Part shown: one piece after another, positions 49,637-58,910 of the stretch
Layout: every line of letters starts with the position of its first letter
Numbering within the stretch: position 1 is the first letter of the stretch
Source of the DNA: Burkholderia sp. Bp8992
GTDB lineage: Bacteria; Pseudomonadota; Gammaproteobacteria; Burkholderiales; Burkholderiaceae
NCBI RefSeq assembly: GCF_003853705.1
Contig: NZ_QTQI01000036.1
Span: 1-62,784 of the forward strand
Reading direction: 5' to 3'
Length of the DNA: 62,784 nt
The notes under the pieces: generated by a model
The model's input: only the letters and a program-made list of their open reading frames with translations
Database searches by the model: none
What the model was told of the DNA's origin: nothing
Program-made: the position numbers and the translations under genes

Positions 49637-49900
49637 CCGAGCGAAGCGAGGACGGAGCTAGCGAGCGGTATACCGCTCTGTTGTGTAGGCAGTGGTGTCA
49701 GAACCATTGTTCGAACCACTCCGGGTTCCTGAGTGGCGCGGACACTTAGATGGTGGCCACTCTGTTGGCGATGGCACCGGGAGGTCATGCGTTATCCGAG
49801 CGCCTTTCTTTTGGTTACTTTTCTTTGGCAAGACAAAGAAAAGTGACCGCTGCCCCGCGGAGGGGCGACGCTAATAGACCGACACGATCACAGGTGCTTC
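49637..49900 (-). repeat. Right arm of the ~265-bp inverted repeat
   Basis: Inverse copy of 49141-49405 (264 bp). It ends about 50 bp from the argR stop codon, so transcripts reading from argR toward aruC would pass both arms and could form a very long hairpin that separates the two operons. Confidence 0.75.
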
Positions 49901-49949
49901 ACGCCAACCGCGGGCAGACCGCCAAAACAAACCAAGTCAAAACCAAACC

Positions 49950-50990
49950 TCAATCCTTCCCGCGCTCGACGAGCGCCCCACCACGAGGTTCACTGCCGCC
50001 ACCCGTCTGCTTCTCGAGCCACGCCCGCCGATCCTCCCGAGGCGTAACCCCAAACCTTTCCCGATAAGCATTAGAAAAGTGCGCAGCAGAAGAAAACCCA
50101 CAGGCGAGAGAAACTTGAACGACAGACTTGCTGGTGCGCTGCAACTGAGTGCGAGCCTTGAGCAACCGGAGATTGAGGTAATACTTGGAGGGCATCGCCC
50201 CGAGATACTGTCGAAAGAGCCGTTCCAGCTGTCGGCGCGACACGCCGACCAACCCGGCGATTTCATCGGTAGTCAGAGGATCCTCGACATTGGCTTCCAT
50301 GAGCAGCAATGCGTCGTTCAGCCGAGGATGCCGCTCACCGGGCGCGGTGACGAAAGGAATCCGCTGTCGTTCTTCGCCGCTGCGCAAAGCGCCAACGCCG
50401 AGCGCATCGGCAATCCGCTCTGCGAGGTCCGCCCCATGTTCCCGGCCGATCATGGCCAGCATGAAATCAACGGTAGCCTGCCCACCCGCACAGGTCGCCC
50501 GATCGCGATCGATCTCGAAAATCTGCTGCGTGACGATCGACCGCTCGAACTGCTCGGCGAACTGCTGATACGTCTCCCAGTTCACGCTCACGCGATACCC
50601 GGAAAGCTGCCCGGCCATCGCGAGCCACCACACGCCGTGGTGAATGCCTGTGACGACGGGCGTCCGCTGCCCGACCCGCGCGAGACTCGCGAGAAACAAC
50701 CGATAGTCGGCAAACTGCTGAAACCGCTCCGTCACGACGATCAGCCAGTCGCACGCGATCGCATCGTTGAACGCCGCATCGGCATGCCACTGCGCACCGC
50801 CCGCGAGCGGCACGGGCCGCCCGTCCCAAGAACAGACCTGCCAGCGGTACAACAGCCGCCCGTCGATCTCGTTCGCCAGGTTCAACGCATCGACGATCGG
50901 ACCCACACCCGACATCGACACGGGCGGCAATGCAACGATCGCCACCTGCGTCGTGCGGGTGGCGCCTGCGGGACGAGACACCGGTACCAC
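49950..50990 (-). CDS. argR: ArgR, AraC/XylS family regulator of arginine metabolism (GlxA type)
   Basis: 346 residues. The N-terminal DJ-1/PfpI-like (GATase1) domain spans ~15-200 (VAIVALPPVSMSGVGPIVDALNLA). The C-terminal AraC DNA-binding domain spans ~225-325 with two helix-turn-helices (TTDEIAGLVGVSRRQLERLFRQ, in part, and VVQVSLACGFSSAAHFSNAYRERFG). This is the architecture of Pseudomonas ArgR, which activates aru and aot genes when arginine is present. Gene order aotP-argR is as in P. aeruginosa. The start is GTG at 50990, 21 bp after aotP, with a weak ribosome site. Confidence 0.84.
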   Translation of the reverse strand: MVPVSRPAGATRTTQVAIVALPPVSMSGVGPIVDALNLANEIDGRLLYRWQVCSWDGRPVPLAGGAQWHADAAFNDAIACDWLIVVTERFQQFADYRLFLASLARVGQRTPVVTGIHHGVWWLAMAGQLSGYRVSVNWETYQQFAEQFERSIVTQQIFEIDRDRATCAGGQATVDFMLAMIGREHGADLAERIADALGVGALRSGEERQRIPFVTAPGERHPRLNDALLLMEANVEDPLTTDEIAGLVGVSRRQLERLFRQYLGAMPSKYYLNLRLLKARTQLQRTSKSVVQVSLACGFSSAAHFSNAYRERFGVTPREDRRAWLEKQTGGGSEPRGGALVERGKD

Positions 50991-51011
50991 GTCTGAAACT
51001 GCCCCGTCGCG

Positions 51012-51806
51012 TTACTTGAGACTGCCCGACAGGAACTGCTTGAGCCGCTCGCTCTGCGGGCGCACCAGCACCTCCTTCGGATCACCCTCTTCCTCGGTCC
51101 GCCCCTGATGCAGGAACATCACATGATTCGACACGTTGCGCGCGAAACCCATCTCGTGCGTGACGACGATCATCGTGCGGCCTTCCTCGGCCAGCTTCTG
51201 CATCACCTTCAGCACTTCGCCCACCAGTTCAGGGTCGAGCGCCGACGTCGGCTCGTCGAACAGCATCACGTCCGGATGCATCGCGAGCGCACGCGCAATC
51301 GCCACGCGCTGCTGCTGGCCGCCCGACAAATGCGACGGATACTGCTTCTCGACACGCGGCGGCAGGCCGACCTTCTCCAGGTACTCGCGCGCGCGCTCCT
51401 CGGCTTCCTTCTTCGAAATGCCAAGCACGTGCACGGGTGCCTCCATCACGTTCTCGAGCACGTTCATGTGCGCCCAGAGGTTGAAGTGCTGGAACACCAT
51501 CGCGAGCTTCGTGCGGATGCGCTGCAACTGCTTGTGATCGGCGACTTCGAGCGCGCCGGCGCGGTCGGCCTTCGTGCGCACGGCCTCGCCGTCGACGACG
51601 ATCTGCCCCGCATTCGGCCGCTCGAGGAAGTTGATGCAGCGCAGGAACGTGCTCTTGCCCGAGCCGCTCGCGCCGATGATGCTGATGACGTCACCGGCCT
51701 TCGCGTTCAACGACACGCCCTTGAGCACCTCGTTGTCGCCATAGCGCTTGTGGATGTCGAGCGCCGCAAGCTTGGTGGTACCGTTCGTTTGAGTGATCTC
51801 GGCCAA
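51012..51806 (-). CDS. aotP: Basic amino acid ABC transporter ATP-binding protein (AotP/HisP-like)
   Basis: 264 residues from the TTG at 51806. Walker [11 protein letters not shown]-loop VFQHFNLW, signature LSGGQQQR, Walker [10 protein letters not shown] and the switch His in VVTHEMGF are all present. It energises AotQM. Start decision: the TTG at 51806 is preceded by GAGGAGA with 5-base spacing and yields the common opening [12 protein letters not shown] at 51830 overlapping the aotM stop (TTGA) is the alternative and adds eight residues. Confidence 0.9.
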   Translation of the reverse strand: MAEITQTNGTTKLAALDIHKRYGDNEVLKGVSLNAKAGDVISIIGASGSGKSTFLRCINFLERPNAGQIVVDGEAVRTKADRAGALEVADHKQLQRIRTKLAMVFQHFNLWAHMNVLENVMEAPVHVLGISKKEAEERAREYLEKVGLPPRVEKQYPSHLSGGQQQRVAIARALAMHPDVMLFDEPTSALDPELVGEVLKVMQKLAEEGRTMIVVTHEMGFARNVSNHVMFLHQGRTEEEGDPKEVLVRPQSERLKQFLSGSLK

Positions 51807-51826
51807 CTGGCTCTCCTCGAAGTGAA

Positions 51827-52540
51827 TCAATGACGGGCGGCCGCGAGATACGCGAGCCAGTGGCGCTCCGCGCGGCGAAACGCCGCGACGAGTGCGAACG
51901 ATACCGCAAGATAGATCAGCGCGGCGATTCCGAACGACTGGAACGCCATGTAGGTCGCGGAATTCGCATCACGTGCGACCTTCAGGATGTCCGGCACGGT
52001 CGCCGTGAACGCCACGGTCGTCGCGTGCAGCATCAGGATCACCTCGTTGCTGTACAGCGGCAACGCACGGCGCAGCGCCGACGGCAGGATCACCCGGCGG
52101 TACATCGTGAACGGCGACATCCCGTACGCACGCGCCGCCTCGACCTCGCCGTGCGGAATCGCCCGGATCGCGCCGGCGAAGATCTCGGTCGTGTACGCGC
52201 AGGTGTTCAACGCGAACGCGAGAATCGCGCAGTTGAAGCCGCTGCGGAAGAACGCGTCGAGCAGCGAGTGCGACCGCACGAACTCGAGGCTGTACATGCC
52301 CGTGTACATCAGCAGCAGCTGCACGTAGAGCGGCGTGCCGCGGAACACGTACGTGTAGAACCGCACGGGCATCGACACCCACTTCTTCCGCGACACGCGC
52401 GCGACCGCGAGCGGCACCGCGCACACGAAGCCGAGCGAGATCGACGCCACGAGCAGCCACAACGTCACCGCGAGGCCGGAGAGGCGCTGGCCGTCCCAGA
52501 AAAGGAACGCCTTGCCGAATTCCTGGAGGATCTCGATCAT
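51827..52540 (-). CDS. aotM: Basic amino acid ABC transporter permease (AotM/HisM-like)
   Basis: 237 residues with five membrane helices and the EAA loop [30 protein letters not shown] (key residues E-A-A---G) that contacts the ATPase. It pairs with AotQ as the transmembrane channel. ATG at 52540 overlaps the aotQ stop by ATGA, and AGGAT lies upstream inside aotQ. Confidence 0.9.
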   Translation of the reverse strand: MIEILQEFGKAFLFWDGQRLSGLAVTLWLLVASISLGFVCAVPLAVARVSRKKWVSMPVRFYTYVFRGTPLYVQLLLMYTGMYSLEFVRSHSLLDAFFRSGFNCAILAFALNTCAYTTEIFAGAIRAIPHGEVEAARAYGMSPFTMYRRVILPSALRRALPLYSNEVILMLHATTVAFTATVPDILKVARDANSATYMAFQSFGIAALIYLAVSFALVAAFRRAERHWLAYLAAARH

Positions 52541-53226
52541 AGTTCTGCGTGCCGCACGCCCATGGAATAACGTTTCTCGAGCTGGATCAGCACGAGGTTG
52601 GAAACGGTCGTGATAGCGAGGTAGATCAGCGCCGCGACGAGGATGAAGAAGAACATGTTGAACGTGCTCTTGCCGGCGTCCTGCGCGGCCTTCACGACGT
52701 CCGCGAGGCCGATGATCGACACCAGCGCGGTCGCCTTCACGAGCACCTGCCAGTTGTTGCCGATGCCCGGCAGCGCGAAGCGCATCATCTGCGGAAACAT
52801 GATCCGCACGAACACGCGCGCGCCGCTCATCCCGTAAGCCGACCCGGCCTCGAGCTGGCCGCGCGGCACCGACAGGAACGCGCCGCGGAAGGTCTCGGTA
52901 AAGTACGCGCCGTAGATGAAGCCGAGCGTCAGCACGCCGGCCACGAACGGGTCGATGTCGATCTGGTTCCAGCCGACGAGGTCGGTGAACTGGTTCAGCC
53001 AGATCTGGATGCTGTAGAACAGCAGCAGCATCAGCACAAGATCGGGCACCGAGCGGATCAGCGTCGTATAACCGGTCGCGATCGCTCGCAGCACCCGGTT
53101 GTGCGACAGCTTCGCCACCGCGCCGATCAGCCCCAGCGCCACCGCAGTGGCGAGCGACAGCACCGACAGCTCGATGGTCTGCACGGTGCCGGCCCAGAGG
53201 ACGGGACCAAAGCCGTAAAGGAACAC
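52537..53226 (-). CDS. aotQ: Basic amino acid ABC transporter permease (AotQ/HisQ-like)
   Basis: 229 residues, five membrane helices, EAA loop QLEAGSAYGMSGARVFVRIMFPQMMR (E-A---G). The start is GTG at 53226 with TGGAGA upstream, giving MFLYGFGPVLWAGTVQTIEL. First gene of aotQMP-argR; the promoter should lie in 53,227-53,395. That stretch has an AGTCGC motif on the plus strand (near 53,293) but no clear ArgR pair. Confidence 0.9.
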   Translation of the reverse strand: MFLYGFGPVLWAGTVQTIELSVLSLATAVALGLIGAVAKLSHNRVLRAIATGYTTLIRSVPDLVLMLLLFYSIQIWLNQFTDLVGWNQIDIDPFVAGVLTLGFIYGAYFTETFRGAFLSVPRGQLEAGSAYGMSGARVFVRIMFPQMMRFALPGIGNNWQVLVKATALVSIIGLADVVKAAQDAGKSTFNMFFFILVAALIYLAITTVSNLVLIQLEKRYSMGVRHAEL

Positions 53227-53398
53227 GCGCGTCTCCAGAGTTGGAATGAATGCCGACGCGTATGCCTGTCCCGCGCCGGGCTGACGCGGATAGTCGCAAG
53301 CGAAATTGATTGTCTCAAATCACCTTGCACTCGATTGCTGCATCGCAACAATCAATCCCGCCATTTACACCCCGGCCCTACACCGCTGTTTCCAAAGG

Positions 53399-53449
53399 AA
53401 AAAAGCCGCTTCCTGACAGTCGGATGACACGCAGGGAAGCGGACTTTTT
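53399..53449. terminator. Bidirectional intrinsic terminator upstream of aotQ
   Basis: CCGCTTCC (53406-53413) pairs with GGAAGCGG (53435-53442), loop 21. Six A precede (53399-53404) and five T follow (53445-53449), so both strands have a U-tail. It should end the minus-strand hpn/SmpA transcript before aotQ. The rest of 53,227-53,593 shows no gene. Confidence 0.6.
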
Positions 53450-53593
53450 GCAATTTTCCGGTCGCTTTTTCGATATAGCGCCGGACTGGCCATCGGGCCG
53501 AACACGCACATCCCGGCCCGCCACAGCCGCGGCTGGCAGACGCGCATGAACGGTGCGCTGCGCAACGGGCTGAAGCAGCACCGCGCGTGACCG

Positions 53594-54148
53594 TCAGCGC
53601 CCCTTCAGGATGTCGGAGCGCGAAGTCGTATAGACAAGCCCGTCCGGGCCGAAATGGACGTTGAAGAACGCGTCGGTGTTGACGCCGTCCTCGAGCCAGC
53701 GCCAGCTCCAGACCGTCTCGGGCTTCAGCGGATACTGCGCGACGTCGCCGGGCTTGCCGAGCAGGCGCCGCACCTCGTCCTCGTTCATCCCCGGGCGCAC
53801 CTTCGCGAAATTCTCGGCGGTCAGCACCTGCGTCGCGCCCGTGTAGCGCCCGTTCGCATCGAGATCGACGAACCAGGTCTGGTTGCCCATCGGGCCGCGC
53901 GGATATTCGTAGCGCTTCGAGCCGTCGGTAAACTCGCGCACGGTCTCGGGCTTGCCCATCGTGCCGCGCACGTCGGCCTCGGTCGACTCGCCGACCTTCA
54001 GCCCCTTCAGCAGCAGCGGCGCGGGCTTGATCGCGTTGAAGAAGTCCCTGATACGTTGCACGTCGAGATGGCCTTGGTCGTCGCAACCGGTTAGCGCCAG
54101 CACGGCGGCCAGCATCGTCACGGAAAGCAGCCTGAATCGGAAAATCAT
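53594..54148 (-). CDS. Lipoprotein with two SmpA/OmlA (BamE-like) repeats
   Basis: 184 residues. Lipobox LALTGC (Cys about residue 20) after a short signal. Two related modules follow: LKGLKVGESTEADVRGTMGKPE (about 45-65) and FAKVRPGMNEDEVRRLLGKPGD (about 115-135), each the V-x-x-G-M-x-x-x-x-V---LGKP pattern of the SmpA/OmlA fold. Single-repeat BamE assists outer-membrane protein assembly; this double form is a distinct Burkholderia protein. ATG at 54148; the ribosome site is poor and a GTG nine codons upstream is possible. 87 bp after hpnL, so possibly part of that transcript. Confidence 0.78.
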   Translation of the reverse strand: MIFRFRLLSVTMLAAVLALTGCDDQGHLDVQRIRDFFNAIKPAPLLLKGLKVGESTEADVRGTMGKPETVREFTDGSKRYEYPRGPMGNQTWFVDLDANGRYTGATQVLTAENFAKVRPGMNEDEVRRLLGKPGDVAQYPLKPETVWSWRWLEDGVNTDAFFNVHFGPDGLVYTTSRSDILKGR

Positions 54149-54235
54149 CGGAAGAGTTGCGCGTCGAGAAAACACGCGGCAAGGATACCCGCGCAACGCC
54201 AAAAGCGCGAGACGGGCGCACGGCCCGTCTCGTGT

Positions 54236-55273
54236 TCAATGCGTCGTTTCGGTTTCCGTTTCGGCTTCGGACACGCGGCTCGCCGGCTGCGGCGCACGCG
54301 GCGCGCCGACGCGGCGGCGCGTACGCACGAGCTCGGCAAGCTGCCACGAGCCGAGTGCCAGGCAGCCGAACAGCACCTCGCGGCCGCGCTTGACCACCGC
54401 GAGCGACAGCGCCGTCTCGCGGTCGACGCCGAACATCTGCGCGAGCAGCACGACGGTCGCCTCCTGCACGCCGAGCCCGCCCGGCACCATGAACGCCGCA
54501 TGCCGCACGGCCTGCGTCATCGCCTCGATCGCGATCGCGCCGCCGATCGACACCGGATGGCCGAGCAGCGCGAGCGCCCAGTAGATCTCGAGCGCGCCGA
54601 GCACATACCCGGCCAGTTGCCAGAAGAATGCGCTGAACAGCAGGCCCGTGCGCGACATCAGCGAATCGATGTCGGCGTCGAGCCGGCGCCCGTCGACGCC
54701 CTGCAGCAGCCGGTGCGAATCGCCGAGCAGGCGGCCCGCGAAACGCTCGATCGCATGGAAGATGCCGCCGCGCCGCATCAGCACGACGCCGAGCACCGGC
54801 AACGGCAGCGTCAGCAGCAGCGCGAGGCCGATCGTGCCGCCGCCCATGTTGTCCGTCGTCGCGAGCAGCAGCACGAGGCCGAGCGCCGCGAACGCATACT
54901 GGACGACGATCGTCACGAGCACCTCGACGATCACCGACGCGGTCACGCGGCTCGCGTCGGGCACCTGCCAGCGCGCGAGCCGGATGCCGACGATCTCGCC
55001 GCCGATCCCGACCACGGGCAGCAGCCGGTTCACGGCCTCGCGCACGGTCGCGATCCACCACAGGAACGGCAGCGAACTGCGCCGGTCGAGCAGCAGGTGC
55101 CACGCGTACGCATCGAGCAGCAGCGGCAGCCCGTGGAACGGCACGAGCCACAGCAGCGCGTAGCCGGCGCGCGCGAGCATCTGCGACACGTCGCCGACGC
55201 CTTCGTGCAGCCCCAGCGCGAGCAGGATGCCGATGCCGATCGGCCAGCCGAGCCACTTGATCCACTTGCTCAT
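54236..55273 (-). CDS. hpnL: HpnL-like integral membrane protein (lysylphosphatidylglycerol synthase TM family)
   Basis: 345 residues with about eight hydrophobic segments (WPIGIGILLALGLHEG, WHLLLDRRSSLPFLWWIATVREAVNRLLP, MVPGGLGVQEATVVLLAQMFG in shortened form), the UPF0104/LPG_synthase_TM pattern. PVVGIGGEIVGIRLAR and GGLGVQEA are family hallmarks. In hopanoid clusters such proteins are called HpnL; a transport or flipping role for the lipid is proposed but unproven. ATG at 55273 overlaps the hpnK stop (ATGA). Confidence 0.82.
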   Translation of the reverse strand: MSKWIKWLGWPIGIGILLALGLHEGVGDVSQMLARAGYALLWLVPFHGLPLLLDAYAWHLLLDRRSSLPFLWWIATVREAVNRLLPVVGIGGEIVGIRLARWQVPDASRVTASVIVEVLVTIVVQYAFAALGLVLLLATTDNMGGGTIGLALLLTLPLPVLGVVLMRRGGIFHAIERFAGRLLGDSHRLLQGVDGRRLDADIDSLMSRTGLLFSAFFWQLAGYVLGALEIYWALALLGHPVSIGGAIAIEAMTQAVRHAAFMVPGGLGVQEATVVLLAQMFGVDRETALSLAVVKRGREVLFGCLALGSWQLAELVRTRRRVGAPRAPQPASRVSEAETETETTH

Positions 55274-56154
55274 GACGGCTGCGCCCCCGGTGCGCGCGAC
55301 GCGTGCGCGCCGCGACGTGCCGCAGGCCCGCCGAACACGTCGGCGAAGCCGCCGGTCGCGACGCCCGCCGCCTTCAACGCGGCCGCGACGCGCGGCGACA
55401 GCAGCGCATCGAGTTCGTCGACCGGACGGTAGCCGGCCATCGTCGGCGTGATCGGGCCGTCGCCGGCCTCGGCCGGATGGCAGTAGATCTCGCCGACGCC
55501 CGGCGGCAGCTGCGCGAGCGCGTCGAGCAGCACGGCCTCGTCCATCGCGCCCGTGTGCTCGATCCCGACGACATAGTCGTTGTGCGCGAGCCCTGCGCGA
55601 TCGAGCCGCGCACGCACGAGCGCGATCCACGGCTTGAGCAGCGCGGGCGCGCTCGTCTCGTACGGCAACCGCACCGCGCGCAGCCCGTAGTCGCGGCCGA
55701 TCTCGATGATCATCGACAGCACGGTCGGATGCAGATGGAAATGCTTGTGCGCGTTCACGTGGTCGAGCGGCAGGCCGCTCGCCGCGAACGCGTCGAACTG
55801 CGCACGGATCTCGCGGCGCAGTTGCGCGCGAACATGCGGCAGGAAGAAGAAGCGACAGCCGTCCTTCGCCATCGCGTCGCCGAACCGCCCGTCGGCGCCG
55901 ACGAGCGCGGGAATCTCATGCGCGGGCAGCGTGGCCGGGCCGTCCGCGAGCACCAGGTGCAGGCCGACCGCGAGCGACGGCAGCCGCCGCGCGCGGTCGA
56001 TCGCATCCTGCGCGGCGGGGGCGCCGACCATCAGGCTCGCGGCGTTCAGCACGCCGTCGCGGTGCGCACGCTCGACCGCCGCGTTGACGCGCGGGTGCAG
56101 CCCGAAGTCGTCCGCGGTGAAGATCAGCGCCCGCGCCGCCGGCTGCGTCGCCAC
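55270..56154 (-). CDS. hpnK: Hopanoid biosynthesis deacetylase HpnK
   Basis: 294 residues, YdjC/ChbG-like deacetylase. ALIFTADDFGLHPRVN gives the metal-binding Asp pair, and DHVNAHKHFHLHPTVLSM the His ligands. HpnK removes the N-acetyl group from the GlcNAc on bacteriohopanetetrol put there by HpnI (established for B. cenocepacia-type hopanoids). Start GTG at 56154, three bases after the hpnJ stop. Overlaps hpnL by 4 bp. Confidence 0.88.
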   Translation of the reverse strand: MATQPAARALIFTADDFGLHPRVNAAVERAHRDGVLNAASLMVGAPAAQDAIDRARRLPSLAVGLHLVLADGPATLPAHEIPALVGADGRFGDAMAKDGCRFFFLPHVRAQLRREIRAQFDAFAASGLPLDHVNAHKHFHLHPTVLSMIIEIGRDYGLRAVRLPYETSAPALLKPWIALVRARLDRAGLAHNDYVVGIEHTGAMDEAVLLDALAQLPPGVGEIYCHPAEAGDGPITPTMAGYRPVDELDALLSPRVAAALKAAGVATGGFADVFGGPAARRGAHASRAPGAQPS

Positions 56155-56157
56155 GGA

Positions 56158-57579
56158 TTACGCCTCGTGTGCGCGCAGGAAGCGGAAGAACTCGACGCCT
56201 TCGCGCAGGCGGCGCTTCATCATGTCCCAGCTCGTCAGCATCTCGCGGACGATTTCCCAGATCTTCGACGGACGGAAGTAGAACTGGCGATAGAACTGCT
56301 CGAGATGGTGATAGATCTCGTCGCGCGACAGGTGCGCATAGCCGATCGCCGCGAGCTGCACGCCTTCCTTGCTCACCAGGTTGATCGTCTTGTTCTCTTC
56401 CATCCAGCCGTTCTCGACGGCCTGCTTGTAGAGCGTCGTGCCCGGATACGGCGCGGCGAGCGAGACCTGGATCGTGTGCGGATTGATTTCCTTCGCGTAC
56501 TCGATCGTCTTCTTGATGGTTTCCTGCGTCTCGCCCGGCAGGCCGAGGATGAAGGTGCCGTGGATCTTGATGCCGAGCTTCTTGCAGTCCGCGCTGAAGC
56601 GGCGCGCGAAATCGGTGCGCACGCCCTTCTTGATGTTCACGAGGATCTGGTCGTCGCCGGATTCGAAGCCGACCAGCAGCAGGCGCAGGCCGTTTTCCTT
56701 CATGATCTTCAGCGACTTGTACGGCACGTTGGCCTTCGCGTTGCACGACCACGTCATGCCGAGCTTGCCCAGGCCGATGGCGATCGCTTCGGCGCGCGGC
56801 AGGTCGTCGGTGAAGGTGTCGTCGTCGAACATCAGTTCCTTCACTTCCGGCATGTTGTCGCGGATCCACTTCGCTTCCGCGAGCACGTTCTCGACCGAAC
56901 GCGTGCGGTAGCGATGGCCGCTGACCGTCTGCGGCCACAGGCAGAACGTGCAGCGCGACTTGCAGCCGCGGCCCGTGTAGATCGATACGTACGGATAGTT
57001 CAGGTAGCCGATGAAGTAGTTGTCGATCTTCAGGTCGCGCTTGTAGACGGGCGCGACGAACGGCAGTTCGTCCATGTTCTCGAGGATCGGACGCGCTTCG
57101 TTGTGCTCGATCGAGCCGTCCTTCGCGCGCCAGCTCAAGCCCTTGATCTCGGGGAACGGCTTGCCTTCCGCGATTTCCTTGCAGGTGTAGTCGAATTCCT
57201 CGCGGCACACGAAGTCGATGGCCTCGCTCGCCGTGAGCGAGTTGTGCGGATCGACCATCACCTTCGCGCCCACCATGCCGACCAGCATCGACGGCTTCAT
57301 CTTCTTGAGATCCTGCGCGAACATCGCGTCGGTCGGGAACGACGGCGTGCTCGTGTGGATGATCACGAGATCGTAGTCGTTGGCGATCTTCAGCGTTTCC
57401 TCGACCGACAGGCCGTCGGCCGGCGCATCGAGGACGCGGCTGCCCGGCACGAGCGCGGCCGGCTGCGCGAGCCACGTCGGATACCAGAAGGAACGGATTT
57501 CGCGCTTCGCCTGATAGCGCGAGCCGGCTCCGCCGTCGAAGCCGTCATACGAAGGGGCCTGCAAGAACAGCGTTTTCAT
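56158..57579 (-). CDS. hpnJ: Hopanoid biosynthesis radical SAM protein HpnJ
   Basis: 473 residues. N-terminal B12-binding-like domain (about 5-150; LVIIHTSTPSFPTDA), then the radical SAM core (about 195-400) with the iron-sulfur motif CKSRCTFC (C-x3-C-x2-C) after YVSIYTGRG, and later LLLVGFESGDDQIL and GTFILGLPGETQET. It converts the BHT-glucosamine to the cyclitol ether head group. The ATG at 57579 has CGGAGC upstream; an ATG 12 codons earlier is less likely. 156 bp after hpnI. Confidence 0.9.
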   Translation of the reverse strand: MKTLFLQAPSYDGFDGGAGSRYQAKREIRSFWYPTWLAQPAALVPGSRVLDAPADGLSVEETLKIANDYDLVIIHTSTPSFPTDAMFAQDLKKMKPSMLVGMVGAKVMVDPHNSLTASEAIDFVCREEFDYTCKEIAEGKPFPEIKGLSWRAKDGSIEHNEARPILENMDELPFVAPVYKRDLKIDNYFIGYLNYPYVSIYTGRGCKSRCTFCLWPQTVSGHRYRTRSVENVLAEAKWIRDNMPEVKELMFDDDTFTDDLPRAEAIAIGLGKLGMTWSCNAKANVPYKSLKIMKENGLRLLLVGFESGDDQILVNIKKGVRTDFARRFSADCKKLGIKIHGTFILGLPGETQETIKKTIEYAKEINPHTIQVSLAAPYPGTTLYKQAVENGWMEENKTINLVSKEGVQLAAIGYAHLSRDEIYHHLEQFYRQFYFRPSKIWEIVREMLTSWDMMKRRLREGVEFFRFLRAHEA

Positions 57580-57734
57580 GAATGCTCCGGTAGCCTGCAT
57601 AGTTCGATTCGTCACAACGATTCAGTCAAAAAACCGCGGGCCGCCCTGCCGGCGCCCGCCTCTCTGTCATGTCGCGCCGCGCGGCTTCGCCGCGCAGCGC
57701 GTCTCGGCCGTCGGGCCGGGTTCGATCGACGGCC

Positions 57735-58910
57735 CTAGCGGCCGTCCACTGCTTCCACTGCAGCCGTCGCGCGTTCGCCGCCGACGACCGTCATCCTCGC
57801 GCCGCGCCACACGACGTGCGTGCCGAACGCGGCCGCGAGCCACTCGAGCGCGAGCAGCGTGTCGCGCACCGCGACGAGCGGCAGGTCGCGCCAGAACGCG
57901 CGCCAGCCATCTTCGCCGCGCGCATGCAGCACGAGCCGCCCGAATGCGCCGACCACGGCCGCCCCGCCCGCCAGCGTGCCGGCGAAGGTGCCGTCGAGAC
58001 GCAGTGCGAGCGCCGCGCCGATCGCGAGCCACGGCACCGTAAACGTAATGAACAGGAACGCGAAGCCGGCCGGGTTCAGCGAACGGATCGTGCGCAGCCA
58101 GCGCGTCTCGCGGTGCCACAGCGGCCCGAACGACGGCTCGATCACGTCGGTCGCGACCTCGACCTCCGACAGCACGGTGCGCCGCCCGAGGCGTCGCGGC
58201 AATTCGGCCAGCCAGAAATCGTCGGCCAGCTCGTCCTTCAGCGCGAAAAAGCCGCCGATCCGGTCGAGCGTGTCGCGCGTCAGCGCGAGCGTCGCGCCGA
58301 AGCCGAAGCGGCTCGAGCGGCCGAGGTGCGTGATCCGCACCGACGGTGCGAACCACGCGTCGACGAACTGTGCGCCGATCCGCGTCCAGAACCCGCCGAC
58401 GCTGCGCGCATGATACAGGCACGTGACGACACCGACCGACACGTCGGCGAGCGGCGCCGTTACGCGCTCCAGATAGTCGGGCTGCACCGCGATGTCGCTG
58501 TCCGCGATCACGATGCGGCCGTATTTCGCGCGTGCGGCGAGATTGATCAGGTTGCTGACCTTCAGGTTCTTGCCGTGCACGCGCGCGTCGATCACCAGCG
58601 TGATGTCGCACTCGGGATAGTCGGCGCGCAACCGCTCGACGACGGCGATCGCCGGATCGGCCGGCGACGCGACGCCGAACAGCACTTCGTAGCGCGGATG
58701 GCGCTGCTCGCAGAACGTCGCGAGGTTTTCGTACAGGTGCGGCTCCGCGCCGCATAGCGGCTTGAGCACGCTGACCGGCTCGAAACCGTCGCGCGCAGCG
58801 GTGCGCGGCGTACGCGGCCGCGGGGCAAACGCGGCGACGAGCGCATAGCCGGCCGCGGCCAGCGTGAATGCGATCAGCAACCAGTCGAGCAGCGTGGCGG
58901 TTGGCGTCAT
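57735..58910 (-). CDS. hpnI: Hopanoid biosynthesis glycosyltransferase HpnI
   Basis: 391 residues, family 2 glycosyltransferase (ceramide-glucosyltransferase-like). An N-terminal membrane helix (LLDWLLIAFTLAAAGYALVAA) is followed by VSVLKPLCGAEPHLYENLATF, VIADSDIAVQPDYL (DxD-like site) and KDELADDFWLAELPRRLGR (QxxRW-type acceptor region further on as RETRWLRT). Two or three C-terminal membrane helices follow. It attaches GlcNAc to bacteriohopanetetrol. ATG at 58910 with GGGAGG. First gene of the hpnIJKL run. Confidence 0.88.
   Translation of the reverse strand: MTPTATLLDWLLIAFTLAAAGYALVAAFAPRPRTPRTAARDGFEPVSVLKPLCGAEPHLYENLATFCEQRHPRYEVLFGVASPADPAIAVVERLRADYPECDITLVIDARVHGKNLKVSNLINLAARAKYGRIVIADSDIAVQPDYLERVTAPLADVSVGVVTCLYHARSVGGFWTRIGAQFVDAWFAPSVRITHLGRSSRFGFGATLALTRDTLDRIGGFFALKDELADDFWLAELPRRLGRRTVLSEVEVATDVIEPSFGPLWHRETRWLRTIRSLNPAGFAFLFITFTVPWLAIGAALALRLDGTFAGTLAGGAAVVGAFGRLVLHARGEDGWRAFWRDLPLVAVRDTLLALEWLAAAFGTHVVWRGARMTVVGGERATAAVEAVDGR

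Noticed and set aside
49052-50067. Several 60-110 codon open frames in and around the inverted repeat
   Set aside because: They read through the extragenic repeat (for example the [17 protein letters not shown] translation), occur on both strands by symmetry and have no ribosome sites. They are the familiar mis-annotated repeat proteins of Burkholderia.
53450-53590. Possible remnant of a coding region on the plus strand (reading NTHIPARHSRGWQTRMNGAL towards a stop at 53,590)
   Set aside because: Only about 45 residues look protein-like, no homologue is recognised and there is no start; not enough to call a pseudogene.
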